Source: Candidatus Bathyarchaeota archaeon (lineage in GTDB: Archaea; Thermoproteota; Bathyarchaeia; 40CM-2-53-6). Taken from it: a stretch of DNA of 20,905 nt. The notes beneath the pieces were generated by a model, which was not told the DNA's origin, ran no database searches, and saw nothing but the letters and a program-made list of their open reading frames with translations. Below are positions 14,990-20,905 of the stretch, piece by piece (position 1 is the first letter of the stretch; each line of letters opens with the position of its first letter). The stretch spans positions 1 to 20,905 of the forward strand of contig VBAY01000101.1 of the NCBI GenBank assembly GCA_005883085.1, in the 5' to 3' direction. A program made the translations under genes and the position numbers.

Positions 14990-15091
14990 TGGTCGAGGGT
15001 TCAAATCCCTCCGGGCCCGCCACGGCACGATCACATCCTCCCCTACTTCTCCTCGCACGACCATCCACTCCTTACAAACGCTTCTCTCCGA

Positions 15092-15712
15092 ATGGTTATA
15101 GCCCGCGACAACACATCCAGCTATGTGCAAACGACGAATACGCCTCTCTCAACCGACCTAGTCCGTGAGTTCGTAATCGCAGGCCATGGAAACCTAGAGA
15201 AGGTAAGGAAAATGCTGGAAGAGAGACCGGATTTGCTCAATGCAGCATACGCTTGGACCGAGAACGACCACGAAACCGCGATCCAAGCCGCCGCTCAAGT
15301 CGGCAGTGTTCCCGTGGCAGAGTACCTTCTCGAAAAGGGAGCGCCTCTCGAAATCTGCACTGCAGCTATGCTGGGGAGAAAAGAGGAAGTAGAGAGGAGA
15401 ATCAGAGAGAATCCAGGTAATATCAATTCGACGGGGGCGCATGACATTACGCTCCTGACCCATGCTGCTTTGAGTGGCGATATCGAACTGGTTCAGTATT
15501 TGTTCCAAAACGGGGCAAAGACAGGATCATCTTCGGCTCTTCAAACCGCAGTTACACGGGGTTACTACGACTTGATCGTCTGGCTTATCGAAAACGCAAG
15601 TCCAGACCTGAATGCGAAGAATTTTCAGGGAAAAACCCCGCTTTCGATAGCCATCGAAAGAAAACAGGAAAAAATTGCCCAACTCCTCAAGAACCACGAC
15701 GCCGGAGAATAG
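15092..15712 (+). CDS. Ankyrin-repeat protein
   Basis: The 206-residue protein contains ankyrin-type helix pairs: LVREFVIAGHGNLEKVRKMLEERPDLLN, ETAIQAAAQVGSVPVAEYLLEKGAPLEICTAAMLGRKEEVERRI, TLLTHAALSGDIELVQYLFQNGA, LQTAVTRGYYDLIVWLIENA and GKTPLSIAIERKQEKIAQLLKNH. This is a protein-binding scaffold with no enzymatic site visible. It closely recalls a bacterial family of ~190-residue ankyrin proteins (EYLLxxGA..DI..AAMLG...THA), so transfer from bacteria is possible. GTG at 15125 is an alternative start: TTATAG at 15096-15101 sits about 26 nt before it and could give a leaderless mRNA. No Shine-Dalgarno precedes ATG 15092. Confidence 0.85.
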   Translation: MVIARDNTSSYVQTTNTPLSTDLVREFVIAGHGNLEKVRKMLEERPDLLNAAYAWTENDHETAIQAAAQVGSVPVAEYLLEKGAPLEICTAAMLGRKEEVERRIRENPGNINSTGAHDITLLTHAALSGDIELVQYLFQNGAKTGSSSALQTAVTRGYYDLIVWLIENASPDLNAKNFQGKTPLSIAIERKQEKIAQLLKNHDAGE

Positions 15713-15784
15713 TCAAACCCGACAATCTCAACCAATCCACGAAATTAGAGTCCATCGCGTCACGTCAGAGAAGAAGTTAGTCAA

Positions 15785-15928
15785 TTGAAGCTTCGAAAAT
15801 CTGCCGAGGAAGAGCGAAGGCGACCCTCGTGCTCTAAACACGGAGAGTACGATGGGCCCTATTGTCCTGAATGCTATGAGCGCGCCATGAGCGGCGAAGC
15901 TATTGACAAGACTGTGGCATCGAGCTAA
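15785..15928 (+). CDS. Small zinc-knuckle protein, 47 aa
   Basis: A TTG-started frame encodes 47 residues. A basic N-terminus (MKLRKSAEEERRRP) is followed by CSKHGEYDGPYCPECYERA, a C-x2-H...C-x2-C zinc-binding pattern (C16, H19, C27, C30), then a short polar tail. An in-frame TAG at 15746 bounds it upstream, and no other start codon lies between. The HGEYDGPYCPECY run is not random-looking and resembles small archaeal zinc-finger proteins. It lies alone between the ankyrin and HEAT genes on the same strand. Real gene likely; function unknown. Confidence 0.55.
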   Translation: MKLRKSAEEERRRPSCSKHGEYDGPYCPECYERAMSGEAIDKTVASS

Positions 15929-16037
15929 AATAATACGTGTCCGGCTCGTCCGCCTACGCATTGAGTACCCGATTGTACCAACTATCTCATTCAGCATCGA
16001 CTAGTCGTGGCGACGTCCCAGATCCAGCGATGGTCAG

Positions 16038-16553
16038 ATGGTATTGAAGGCAATTACAAAGGACGAGACCGCAAGAGTTGGTCCGGATTACTCCAAAGAC
16101 TTTGAGACCCTCGAAAAGATGGAATGGGCGTTCTCGAAAGGAGATATTGGTTTCTTCAGAATAGTCCTCGACGGCAGACCAAGCTTGCTTCTCCGAATAC
16201 ACGCGGTCTGCATGCTCGCCGATATGAAAGATGAAAGGGCTGTCCCTACTCTCTGCGAGACAATGAAACATGATCCAAGCCCGCTAGTCAGACATGAGGC
16301 AGCATTTGCACTTGGCCAACTAGAGTTCAAGTCAGCAGTGCCCGCGCTCCTAGAAGCCATGGCGACCGACGAGAGCGTCCTCGTAAGGCATGAGTCAGCC
16401 GTGGCTCTCGGGTCCATCGGAGAAGAGACAGCCCGCCCGGGACTGATCGACAGACTACAAGACCCTGATGAGGACGTGCGATTATCCGCCGAGGTTGCGT
16501 TGGCAGATCTGGATTTTCTAAAGCGCCTCAGGACACGAACCAGCAGGCGATAA
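16038..16553 (+). CDS. Four-HEAT-repeat protein with deoxyhypusine-hydroxylase-like HE motifs
   Basis: The 171-residue protein has a short N-terminal extension and four HEAT/PBS-lyase repeats (about residues 48-165). Repeats 2 and 3 carry paired His-Glu motifs, VRHEAAFALGQL and VRHESAVALGSIG, 32 residues apart. In eukaryotic deoxyhypusine hydroxylase (DOHH), which hydroxylates eIF5A, such HE pairs 33 residues apart hold the diiron centre. DOHH has eight repeats and four HE pairs; this protein looks like one half, which could dimerise. Alternatives are a phycobilisome-lyase-like or generic scaffold HEAT protein. Start ATG 16038 follows an in-frame TAG. It precedes trm5 by 16 nt, likely in one operon. 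Confidence 0.85.
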   Translation: MVLKAITKDETARVGPDYSKDFETLEKMEWAFSKGDIGFFRIVLDGRPSLLLRIHAVCMLADMKDERAVPTLCETMKHDPSPLVRHEAAFALGQLEFKSAVPALLEAMATDESVLVRHESAVALGSIGEETARPGLIDRLQDPDEDVRLSAEVALADLDFLKRLRTRTSRR

Positions 16554-16569
16554 ACGCCGAGTCCCCCTG

Positions 16570-17670
16570 TTGAGTCCCAACACAGATTCCGATCTCCTCC
16601 AAGAGAGCGTGTCTCTAAGCATCCCACAGAAACAAGGAGAGAAAGCGATCCAACTCCTCGGGAAGCTGAAACTGCTAAACAGAAAACTCGCACCTCAAGT
16701 GATAGACGATCAACTGCATGTGCCGCTCGCGCGAGCACCGAAAGCGCAAGAGCAAGAATTGCTTGAAAGAGTCCTAGGAAAACAGAATCTACTGCGCGAA
16801 GAATTTCGCTCCAGGTTGGAACCCGTTGGTTCGCTGGAGAAAATTCTAACCCAGCAGCTGCCTTCGAGCATTATTCGACTTGTTTCGAAATCGTTCGATA
16901 TCATTGGCGACATCGCCATAATAGAGCTCTCTCCGGAGGGAGAACCGTTCGAAAAGGACATCGCCGAAGCGCTGATGAAGGTGCACAAGAACGTCAAGTC
17001 GGTCTACTCAAAAGCTGGACCAATAACCGACAACAGGCGATTAAGGCCTCTTCATCACGTCCTCGGTGCGAATCGAACCCAGACAATTTACAAGGAAATG
17101 GGTTGCCGCTTCAAGATCGACATCTCGAAAGCTTTCTTCTCCCCACGCCTATCGGCGGAACATCGGAGAGTGGCCGAACAAGTCAGGCCAGGAGAATGCG
17201 TGGTGGACATGTTCGCTGGTGTGGGACCGTTCTCGATACTGATCGCGAAACGATTGAACGATGTGCAAATCCACGCCATAGATGCCAACCCCGAAGCTGC
17301 CAAATTGATTGGAGAAAACGCGAAGATGAACAAGGTCCAGAATAGGATGAAGGTGTGGTCCGGCGACGCTCGAGTTGTCATCAAAAACAACCTCGCAGGG
17401 ACAGCCACGCGAGTAATAATGAACCACCCCTCTCAGGCGAGGGAGTTTCTCGAAGCCGCGTGTGAAGCACTTGGACGCGACGGAGGAATCGTACACTACT
17501 ACACGTTCGCAGAAGGCGCAGACAACGAGTCAAGGGCGAGGAAAGAGCTTGCAGGAGCCCTCGCTAATTCAGGTTGGAAAATTGAGAAGATCATGGCCAC
17601 ACGCAAAGTGAGAGGTGTCGCTCCGATGAAATGGCAGGTTGCAATAGACGCGGAACTCGTGCCGGCTTAG
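16570..17670 (+). CDS. trm5: tRNA (guanine-37-N1)-methyltransferase Trm5
   Basis: The 366-residue protein has the archaeal Trm5 layout: an N-terminal domain of about 100 residues, the D2 region (LVSKSFDIIGDIAIIELSPEGE), the NRTQTIYKEMGCRFKIDISKAFFSPRLSAEHRRVAEQV segment, and a class I SAM-binding fold with VVDMFAGVGPFSILIAKR around 212-229, IDANPEAAKL and GDAR. Trm5 makes m1G37 next to the anticodon, preventing frameshifts, and in archaea is the first step to wyosine bases. The catalytic NLP/NPP motif is NHPSQ here. The TTG start at 16570 lies 16 nt after the HEAT gene. Its stop overlaps DUF371 by 4 bp. Confidence 0.93.
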   Translation: MSPNTDSDLLQESVSLSIPQKQGEKAIQLLGKLKLLNRKLAPQVIDDQLHVPLARAPKAQEQELLERVLGKQNLLREEFRSRLEPVGSLEKILTQQLPSSIIRLVSKSFDIIGDIAIIELSPEGEPFEKDIAEALMKVHKNVKSVYSKAGPITDNRRLRPLHHVLGANRTQTIYKEMGCRFKIDISKAFFSPRLSAEHRRVAEQVRPGECVVDMFAGVGPFSILIAKRLNDVQIHAIDANPEAAKLIGENAKMNKVQNRMKVWSGDARVVIKNNLAGTATRVIMNHPSQAREFLEAACEALGRDGGIVHYYTFAEGADNESRARKELAGALANSGWKIEKIMATRKVRGVAPMKWQVAIDAELVPA

Positions 17671-18086
17671 GTCTCCGCAGCCAGCTCGACCACCACTTTC
17701 CGGCTAGGGTCTTGAAGCAATTCTACGAATGACCTCGGAATGTCCGCTGCCGCTTGATTTGCGTGCACCATCAGGGTCCTGTCAGATATAAAACCGCTTT
17801 TTCTGACCACGATGTCCGTTGAGTGTGAGAGCGTCAGCCCCTGGGCGCCTCGCCCTTCGACCGCGAACTGATCGCCGTCGACGGTCAGAGTTAGGCGCGC
17901 CCTACAGGCTCTGGTTGCGAGAGCGTTTTTCATAGGCTTAGGCAAATCTATCAATCCTACAGAACACCCAACCGCAATGATGCAGTCTCCGTTCTTGCTA
18001 AGACCAGTGTCCCTCGTGAGCTCCAAGGTCGTTGGGTGGGTCGACAAGACCGACCGATGGCCGCGTGCATAGAACTTGAAATTCAT
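17667..18086 (-). CDS. DUF371 family protein
   Basis: The 139-residue protein matches the archaeal DUF371 (COG2090) family: FYARGHRSVLSTHPTTLELTRDTGLSKNGDCIIAVGCSVGLIDLP at the N-terminus and SDRTLMVHANQAAADIPRSFVELLQDP at the C-terminus. It is a conserved small archaeal protein without an established function. It is divergent from pcm (gap about 81 nt) and convergent with trm5. Start ATG 18086. Confidence 0.9.
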   Translation of the reverse strand: MNFKFYARGHRSVLSTHPTTLELTRDTGLSKNGDCIIAVGCSVGLIDLPKPMKNALATRACRARLTLTVDGDQFAVEGRGAQGLTLSHSTDIVVRKSGFISDRTLMVHANQAAADIPRSFVELLQDPSRKVVVELAAET

Positions 18087-18120
18087 CGAGACTTACACTC
18101 ACCAACCAACCAGAGGAGTC

Positions 18121-18127
18121 TAATATG
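18121..18127 (+). promoter_or_regulatory. TATA-like box of pcm
   Basis: TAATATG, about 45 nt before the GTG start at 18168, predicts transcription start near 18148. GGAGGG then lies in the leader about 12 nt before the GTG. It lies in the divergent gap shared with DUF371. Confidence 0.4.
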
Positions 18128-18167
18128 CTCAGCCTACCGGTGATAGTTGGAGGGATGACCAAGATCC

Positions 18168-18847
18168 GTGGATTTCGCAAGTGAAAGAAAAAGAATGGTC
18201 CAGGCCCTGATTGCGGAAGGACTCCTCAAAACCCGCGAGGTCATCGATGCTATCGGAAAGGTCCCGCGGGAACTGTTCGTTTCCGCCCATATGCGACAGT
18301 ACGCGTACAATGATATTCCACTGCCGACGGAACATGGCCAGACGATCAGTGCGCCACTCGGCGACCAGCCGGGCGTCACATGGTGGCCATAATGAATGAA
18401 GCTCTAGAACTTCGACGGGGGATGAAGGTGCTCGAGGTGGGTGCTGGAAGTGGATACCACGCAGCCACAATAGCAGAAATTGTCGGCGACGAAGGACATG
18501 TTTTCGCCATTGAATATATTGACAAACTGGTTGCGATTGCGAGAAGCAACTTGGATCGAGCAGGATACTCTAACCGGGTCACTCTAGTCCACGGTGATGG
18601 ATCGTTAGGGTACTCTGAGAGAGCCCCCTACGACAGAATACTCGTGACGGCCGCCGCCCCCAAGATTCCGCCCACTTTGCTAGAACAATTGAACTCAGAC
18701 GGAATCCTAGTCGTACCGGTAGGTGGAAGAATGTTCCCACAAGAACTTGTCCAAGTCCGGAAGAAGCCTGGTGGAACCTTGGATCGAAATTCCCTGGGAG
18801 GAGTCGCATTCGTCCCTCTCATCGGGAAGTACGGCTTCAACGATTAA
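18168..18847 (+). CDS. pcm: Protein-L-isoaspartate O-methyltransferase, split by a BHB intron
   Basis: Exon 1 (18168-18357) encodes MDFASERKRMVQALIAEGLL...YNDIPLPTEHGQTISAPH; exon 2 (18378-18847) encodes MVAIMNEALELRRGMKVLEVGAGSGYHAATIA..., including the SAM motif EVGAGSGY, DRILVTAAAP and PVGGR. Together they form a complete PCMT, a cytosolic enzyme that methylates isoaspartyl residues so damaged proteins can be repaired. Read unspliced, the frame ends at a TAA 74 codons in. Excising the 20 nt 18358-18377 rejoins GCG CCA C|AC ATG GTG and restores the invariant TISAPHMVA run with no residue lost. Those 20 nt fold as a perfect BHB motif, so this is an intron rather than a frameshift mutation. 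The GTG start has GGAGGG upstream. It converges on fen1 with a 4-bp overlap. Confidence 0.9.
18358..18377 (+). other. 20-nt BHB pre-mRNA intron in pcm
   Basis: Outer helix GTG/CAT (18349-18351 with 18379-18381, one G-U). Bulge AC^T. Central helix CGCC (18352-18355) with GGCG (18372-18375). Inner helix CGGC (18359-18362) with GCCG (18368-18371), loop GACCA. Bulge TC^A. Three-base bulges on opposite strands across exactly 4 bp, with cuts after the second bulge base, are the archaeal splicing endonuclease substrate. The intron interrupts the His codon after its first base (phase 1). Confidence 0.9.
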
Positions 18848-19881
18848 TTGCCGAAGAATGACTCAAGCGTCTTCTTACCACTCTCTTTGGCCATTGCACT
18901 CCTCGCCCTATCCACGGCAGTCCGGACTCTCTCCTCGTTGAAGTCTCTCTCTCCGCAGAGAAACTGCACAAGAGACTCAACATCGGATTCACGCCATTCC
19001 AAGGTGTAGTTGGAGGTGACGGCCGGCTTCAGAAATATCTCCCTAATCCTGTTCAACTCGGGTGGGGGAACCACTTCTTTGTTCGCCTCGGCAATTCTCT
19101 CGAGGCCGCCATACTCCTTGACTAGCTTCAGCGCGGTCTTAGGCCCTATGCCCTTGAAACCGTCCGGGTTGAAATCTGTTCCAATTAGAATCCCCAAATC
19201 TACAAGTTGCTCTCGTGAAAGCTGGAGAGCTTGCAATGTTGATGCCAGGTCCACTAGTTCCGGCTCTACCTGCACGTAGGCCTCTCGCATAGGTAGCTTT
19301 CTCTTTCCACTTATTGCTAGATTCCGGACGAGCCTCCGGGCCCCGAAAAGAAGAGAATCGTAATCCTGGCTGACTGCGGCCCAAACATCCCCGCGAGCTG
19401 CCATGTGGGCGGCCTGGGCTTCTCCTTCAGATGGAGCTTGGACAATCGGGACGCCAAGGAACCGGAGAAGTCTGTGAGCATCATCAATCATCAAATCCTT
19501 AAGGCTGGAAGTTGCCTGAGCGTACCGCTTTGCCTCGTCAAATTTGCCGGTTGAGAGTGCGGATTCGTATCTCGTCGTGGCTTCGACTTTGATGACTTGT
19601 CTTCGCTTAATCTCCGTGTCTTTAAGACTTGGGGGCTTTCCATCGAAGACATAGACTAGCCGGATGCCTCTCTCCGCCAAGTTAGTCGTTCGGTAAAGGA
19701 GCCCGCTCAGATGGCTCGTAACTCTACTCTGTCGGTCCATCAAGGGCTCACCGGTGGGCCCTCGAATTATTGCGAGAAACTGGTACAGTGCATTGTAGGC
19801 ATCGACAGCGAAAGTCTTTCCTGCAAACTCGTCCAGCGAAATCTTGGATCGAGAAATGATGTCGCCCAGATCCACGCCCAA
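18844..19881 (-). CDS. fen: Flap endonuclease FEN1
   Basis: From TTG 19881 the protein has 345 residues, the family size, and begins MGVDLGDIISRSKISL. Visible features are the N-nuclease region (FAVDAYNALYQFLAIIRG, LVYVFDGKPPSLK), the catalytic acidic run APSEGEAQAAHMA, SQDYDSLLFGA, and the helix-hairpin-helix GFKGIGPKTALKLVKEYG. A PIP box (KTLESFF) at the C-terminus binds the PCNA clamp. FEN1 removes 5' flaps in Okazaki-fragment maturation and repair. A longer reading from 19977 adds an unrelated segment overlapping larB and is rejected; GTG 19875 with an upstream GAGGT is an alternative. It starts 4 nt after the larB stop (co-transcription) and converges on pcm. Confidence 0.95.
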   Translation of the reverse strand: MGVDLGDIISRSKISLDEFAGKTFAVDAYNALYQFLAIIRGPTGEPLMDRQSRVTSHLSGLLYRTTNLAERGIRLVYVFDGKPPSLKDTEIKRRQVIKVEATTRYESALSTGKFDEAKRYAQATSSLKDLMIDDAHRLLRFLGVPIVQAPSEGEAQAAHMAARGDVWAAVSQDYDSLLFGARRLVRNLAISGKRKLPMREAYVQVEPELVDLASTLQALQLSREQLVDLGILIGTDFNPDGFKGIGPKTALKLVKEYGGLERIAEANKEVVPPPELNRIREIFLKPAVTSNYTLEWRESDVESLVQFLCGERDFNEERVRTAVDRARSAMAKESGKKTLESFFGN

Positions 19882-19885
19882 ACCT

Positions 19886-20680
19886 CTACTGCTCCCTGAC
19901 CATGGGCACTGGAGCTCTCCTATTCCTGTATTCGCCCACGCGGTTTGCAACCAGCGCTGCGACAGCTCCGGCACCAACTCCTCCGTCGATATTGACCACA
20001 GCCATTCCTAGAGAACATGATTGCAGCATAGCGGCGAGGGCCGCTAGCCCTTTTTCTCCAAACCCGTAGCTTCTAGATGTGGGGACTCCTATGACCGGGA
20101 CATTCACAATTCCCGCGACGACTGTAGGGAGTGCCCCTTCACGACCCGCGACCACAAGTATGACATCGGCCTCCCATTTGAGAAGATCGCGGACGGGCTC
20201 GAACAAGCGATGAATCCCGGCTACGCCCACATCGTGGAAAGATCTAGTCTCGCAACCCATCTCGCGGGCGATAACCTCCGCTTCCTCAGCTACCGGTATG
20301 TCAGAAGTCCCTGCGGTCAATATCCCAACTCTGCCTCCACTTCGCCGAGGCTTGTAGCTCTTCGACTTTACGACAATCATTCGAGAGCGTGAAAAGTATT
20401 CAATCTTAGACTCAGTTCCGATGACAGATCTAACCGCTCTGGCTTGGGAACCGCTCAAACGACTTACGATGGCGCGACCAGTTCGTCTTAGCATTGCCTG
20501 GGTAATCTTCGCCACATCGCTGGCAAGCTTGCCCTCGGCCAAAATCACCTCAGGAAGGCCTTTGCGCTTCTCCCGGCCAACGTCGAGTTTTGCAAACCGA
20601 GACAAGCTAGCGATAGCAAAGAGTCTATCCTTCCTCTCGAATCGCTTTCGACTTCGCTCAAATTTCTCCAGTGAGGACAA
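19886..20680 (-). CDS. larB: Nickel-pincer cofactor biosynthesis protein LarB
   Basis: The protein has LarB features: FAKLDVGREKRKGLPEVILAEGK, then a PurE-like (NCAIR mutase) domain with GRVGILTAGTSDIPVAEEAEVIAREMGCE, DVGVAGIHRLF, ADVILVVAGREGALPTVVAGIV and NIDGGVGAGAVAAL. LarB carboxylates nicotinic acid adenine dinucleotide and hydrolyses it, the first step to the nickel-pincer cofactor of lactate racemase and related enzymes. I chose TTG 20680: AAAGGAG lies 8 nt upstream and the length (264) is typical. The open frame extends to 20809, overlapping larE, with an ATG at 20755 as an alternative. It is divergent from larE, with the next pathway gene on the other strand. Confidence 0.9.
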   Translation of the reverse strand: MSSLEKFERSRKRFERKDRLFAIASLSRFAKLDVGREKRKGLPEVILAEGKLASDVAKITQAMLRRTGRAIVSRLSGSQARAVRSVIGTESKIEYFSRSRMIVVKSKSYKPRRSGGRVGILTAGTSDIPVAEEAEVIAREMGCETRSFHDVGVAGIHRLFEPVRDLLKWEADVILVVAGREGALPTVVAGIVNVPVIGVPTSRSYGFGEKGLAALAAMLQSCSLGMAVVNIDGGVGAGAVAALVANRVGEYRNRRAPVPMVREQ

Positions 20681-20708
20681 ATCGGCTACTCCTTTTTCGC
20701 AGGTAAAC

Positions 20709-20717
20709 TGTTTAAGT
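20709..20717. promoter_or_regulatory. Palindromic TATA-like element shared by larB and larE
   Basis: TGTTTAAGT reads as GTTTAAG on one strand and CTTAAAC on the other. It lies about 28 nt upstream of the larE ATG (20741) and about 33 nt upstream of the larB TTG (20680), spacings right for archaeal TATA boxes in both directions. Confidence 0.5.
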
Positions 20718-20740
20718 TGCCACGGGGGAGTGTTTTGAAT

Positions 20741-20905
20741 ATGTTGCCTAGCCATGCGAGTACGGATTTGCAGGTCAAGATGGAGAAGGTTATTCACATA
20801 ATTAGCCAATTCAATGGGGCTGTCGTTGCATTGTCCGCTGGAGTGGACAGCTCCCTTGTCGCTGCCCTCGCGCGGAAGGCATTAGGGGATCGCGTTGTCG
20901 CAGTG
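20741..20905 (+). CDS. larE: LarE-type ATP-dependent sulfur transferase, 5' part only
   Basis: The first 55 residues are visible and run off the window. MEKVIHIISQFNGAVVALSAGVDSSLVAALARKALGDRVVAV holds a PP-loop ATPase motif at residues 32-38 (SAGVDSS, against the more usual SGGVDS). LarE donates sulfur to the pincer cofactor, so its placement beside larB supports the assignment. The ATG at 20741 follows GGGGGAG by about 10 nt; ATG 20780 is an alternative start. The N-terminal methionine-rich lead (MLPSHASTDLQVK) is unconserved. Confidence 0.85.
   Translation, partial: MLPSHASTDLQVKMEKVIHIISQFNGAVVALSAGVDSSLVAALARKALGDRVVAV

Larger units (their letters stand above)
14871..15022 (+). tRNA. 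tRNA-Lys(CTT) interrupted by two or three BHB introns, CCA encoded
   Basis: Acceptor GGGCCCG (14871-14877) pairs with CGGGCCC (15012-15018), followed by discriminator G and encoded CCA. The D-arm is GCTC-AGCCAGGTA-GAGC (14911-14927) and the T-arm GAGGG-TTCAAAT-CCCTC (14995-15011). Contiguous folding fails. Removing 14880-14910 (position 9/10) and 14933-14946 (position 30/31) gives anticodon arm GCAGG-CTCTTAA-CCTG, anticodon CTT. A third insertion near 14960-14989 must go to leave a normal variable loop (TGGTC). The mature body (GGGCCCGTAGCTCAG...GGTCGAGGGTTCAAATCCC) is a typical archaeal tRNA-Lys. No intron lies at the usual 37/38 site. One oddity is a G27/A43 mismatch in the third-intron model. 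Confidence 0.9.

Noticed and set aside
14894..15020. Alternative acceptor stem GCGGGTC with GGCCCGC
   Set aside because: It leaves the T-stem two bases out of register; GGGCCCG/CGGGCCC abuts the T-arm and gives discriminator plus CCA.
18168..18392. pcm as a pseudogene or as two separate short genes
   Set aside because: The two parts join to a complete, fully conserved methyltransferase, and the inserted 20 nt form a perfect BHB motif with cut sites restoring the frame. A random frameshift would not do this.
19882..19977. Upstream extension of fen1 to 19977
   Set aside because: It overlaps larB, and the extra residues are not part of FEN1; the family begins MGV, matching TTG 19881.

Overview
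The window is archaeal. It carries a CofE F420 ligase, CTP-dependent riboflavin kinase and archaeal FAD synthetase, diphthine synthase, class I Trm5, FEN1, a 20S proteasome beta subunit, a translin homologue, geranylgeranyl reductase, archaea-only DUF357/DUF371/DUF504 proteins, TATA-type promoters and bulge-helix-bulge (BHB) introns. The mix fits a TACK-type archaeon (Thaumarchaeota/Bathyarchaeota-like), but rank below that is inference. TTG and GTG starts are common, and intergenic gaps are short.

Layout: 1-1816 (minus) geranylgeranyl reductase (runs off the left edge), a membrane protein and a TRAM protein. 2038-5710 (plus) cofE and a nucleotidyltransferase with overlapping stop/start, an M50 site-2 protease whose first membrane helix is interrupted by an in-frame TGA, and an Ncs6/TtuA tRNA thiolase. 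5707-7559 (minus) a NUDIX hydrolase, an unknown protein, a 0.5-kb gene-free stretch and DUF504. 7665-10301 (plus) an AHSA1/SRPBCC protein, a proteasome beta subunit with Ala in place of Thr1, translin and ribK. 10298-14560 (minus) ribL, a zinc protein, DUF357, dph5 and a large protein with exported beta domains, one membrane helix and a cytoplasmic KaiC/RecA ATPase. 14871-17670 (plus) an intron-rich tRNA-Lys(CTT), an ankyrin protein, a 47-residue zinc-knuckle ORF, a HEAT protein resembling half of deoxyhypusine hydroxylase, and trm5. 17667-20905: DUF371 (minus), pcm (plus), fen1 and larB (minus), and the start of larE (plus).

The main discovery concerns RNA splicing. The pcm gene (protein-L-isoaspartate methyltransferase) looks frameshifted, but the extra 20 nt form a complete BHB motif. 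Excising 18358-18377 restores the reading frame and the conserved TISAPHMVA region, so this is most likely a pre-mRNA intron removed by the tRNA splicing endonuclease. The same window has a tRNA-Lys split by two well-supported non-canonical BHB introns (9/10 and 30/31) and a probable third in the variable region, with none at the canonical 37/38 site. The organism therefore appears to use BHB splicing heavily.

Functional themes are translation and tRNA/EF2/eIF5A-type modification (Ncs6, Dph5, Trm5, the DOHH-like HEAT protein, tRNA-Lys), flavin and F420 cofactors (ribK, ribL, cofE), the nickel-pincer cofactor (larB/larE), protein quality control (proteasome, pcm, M50) and DNA replication/repair (fen1). 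All four convergent gene pairs overlap by exactly 4 bp at their stop codons.
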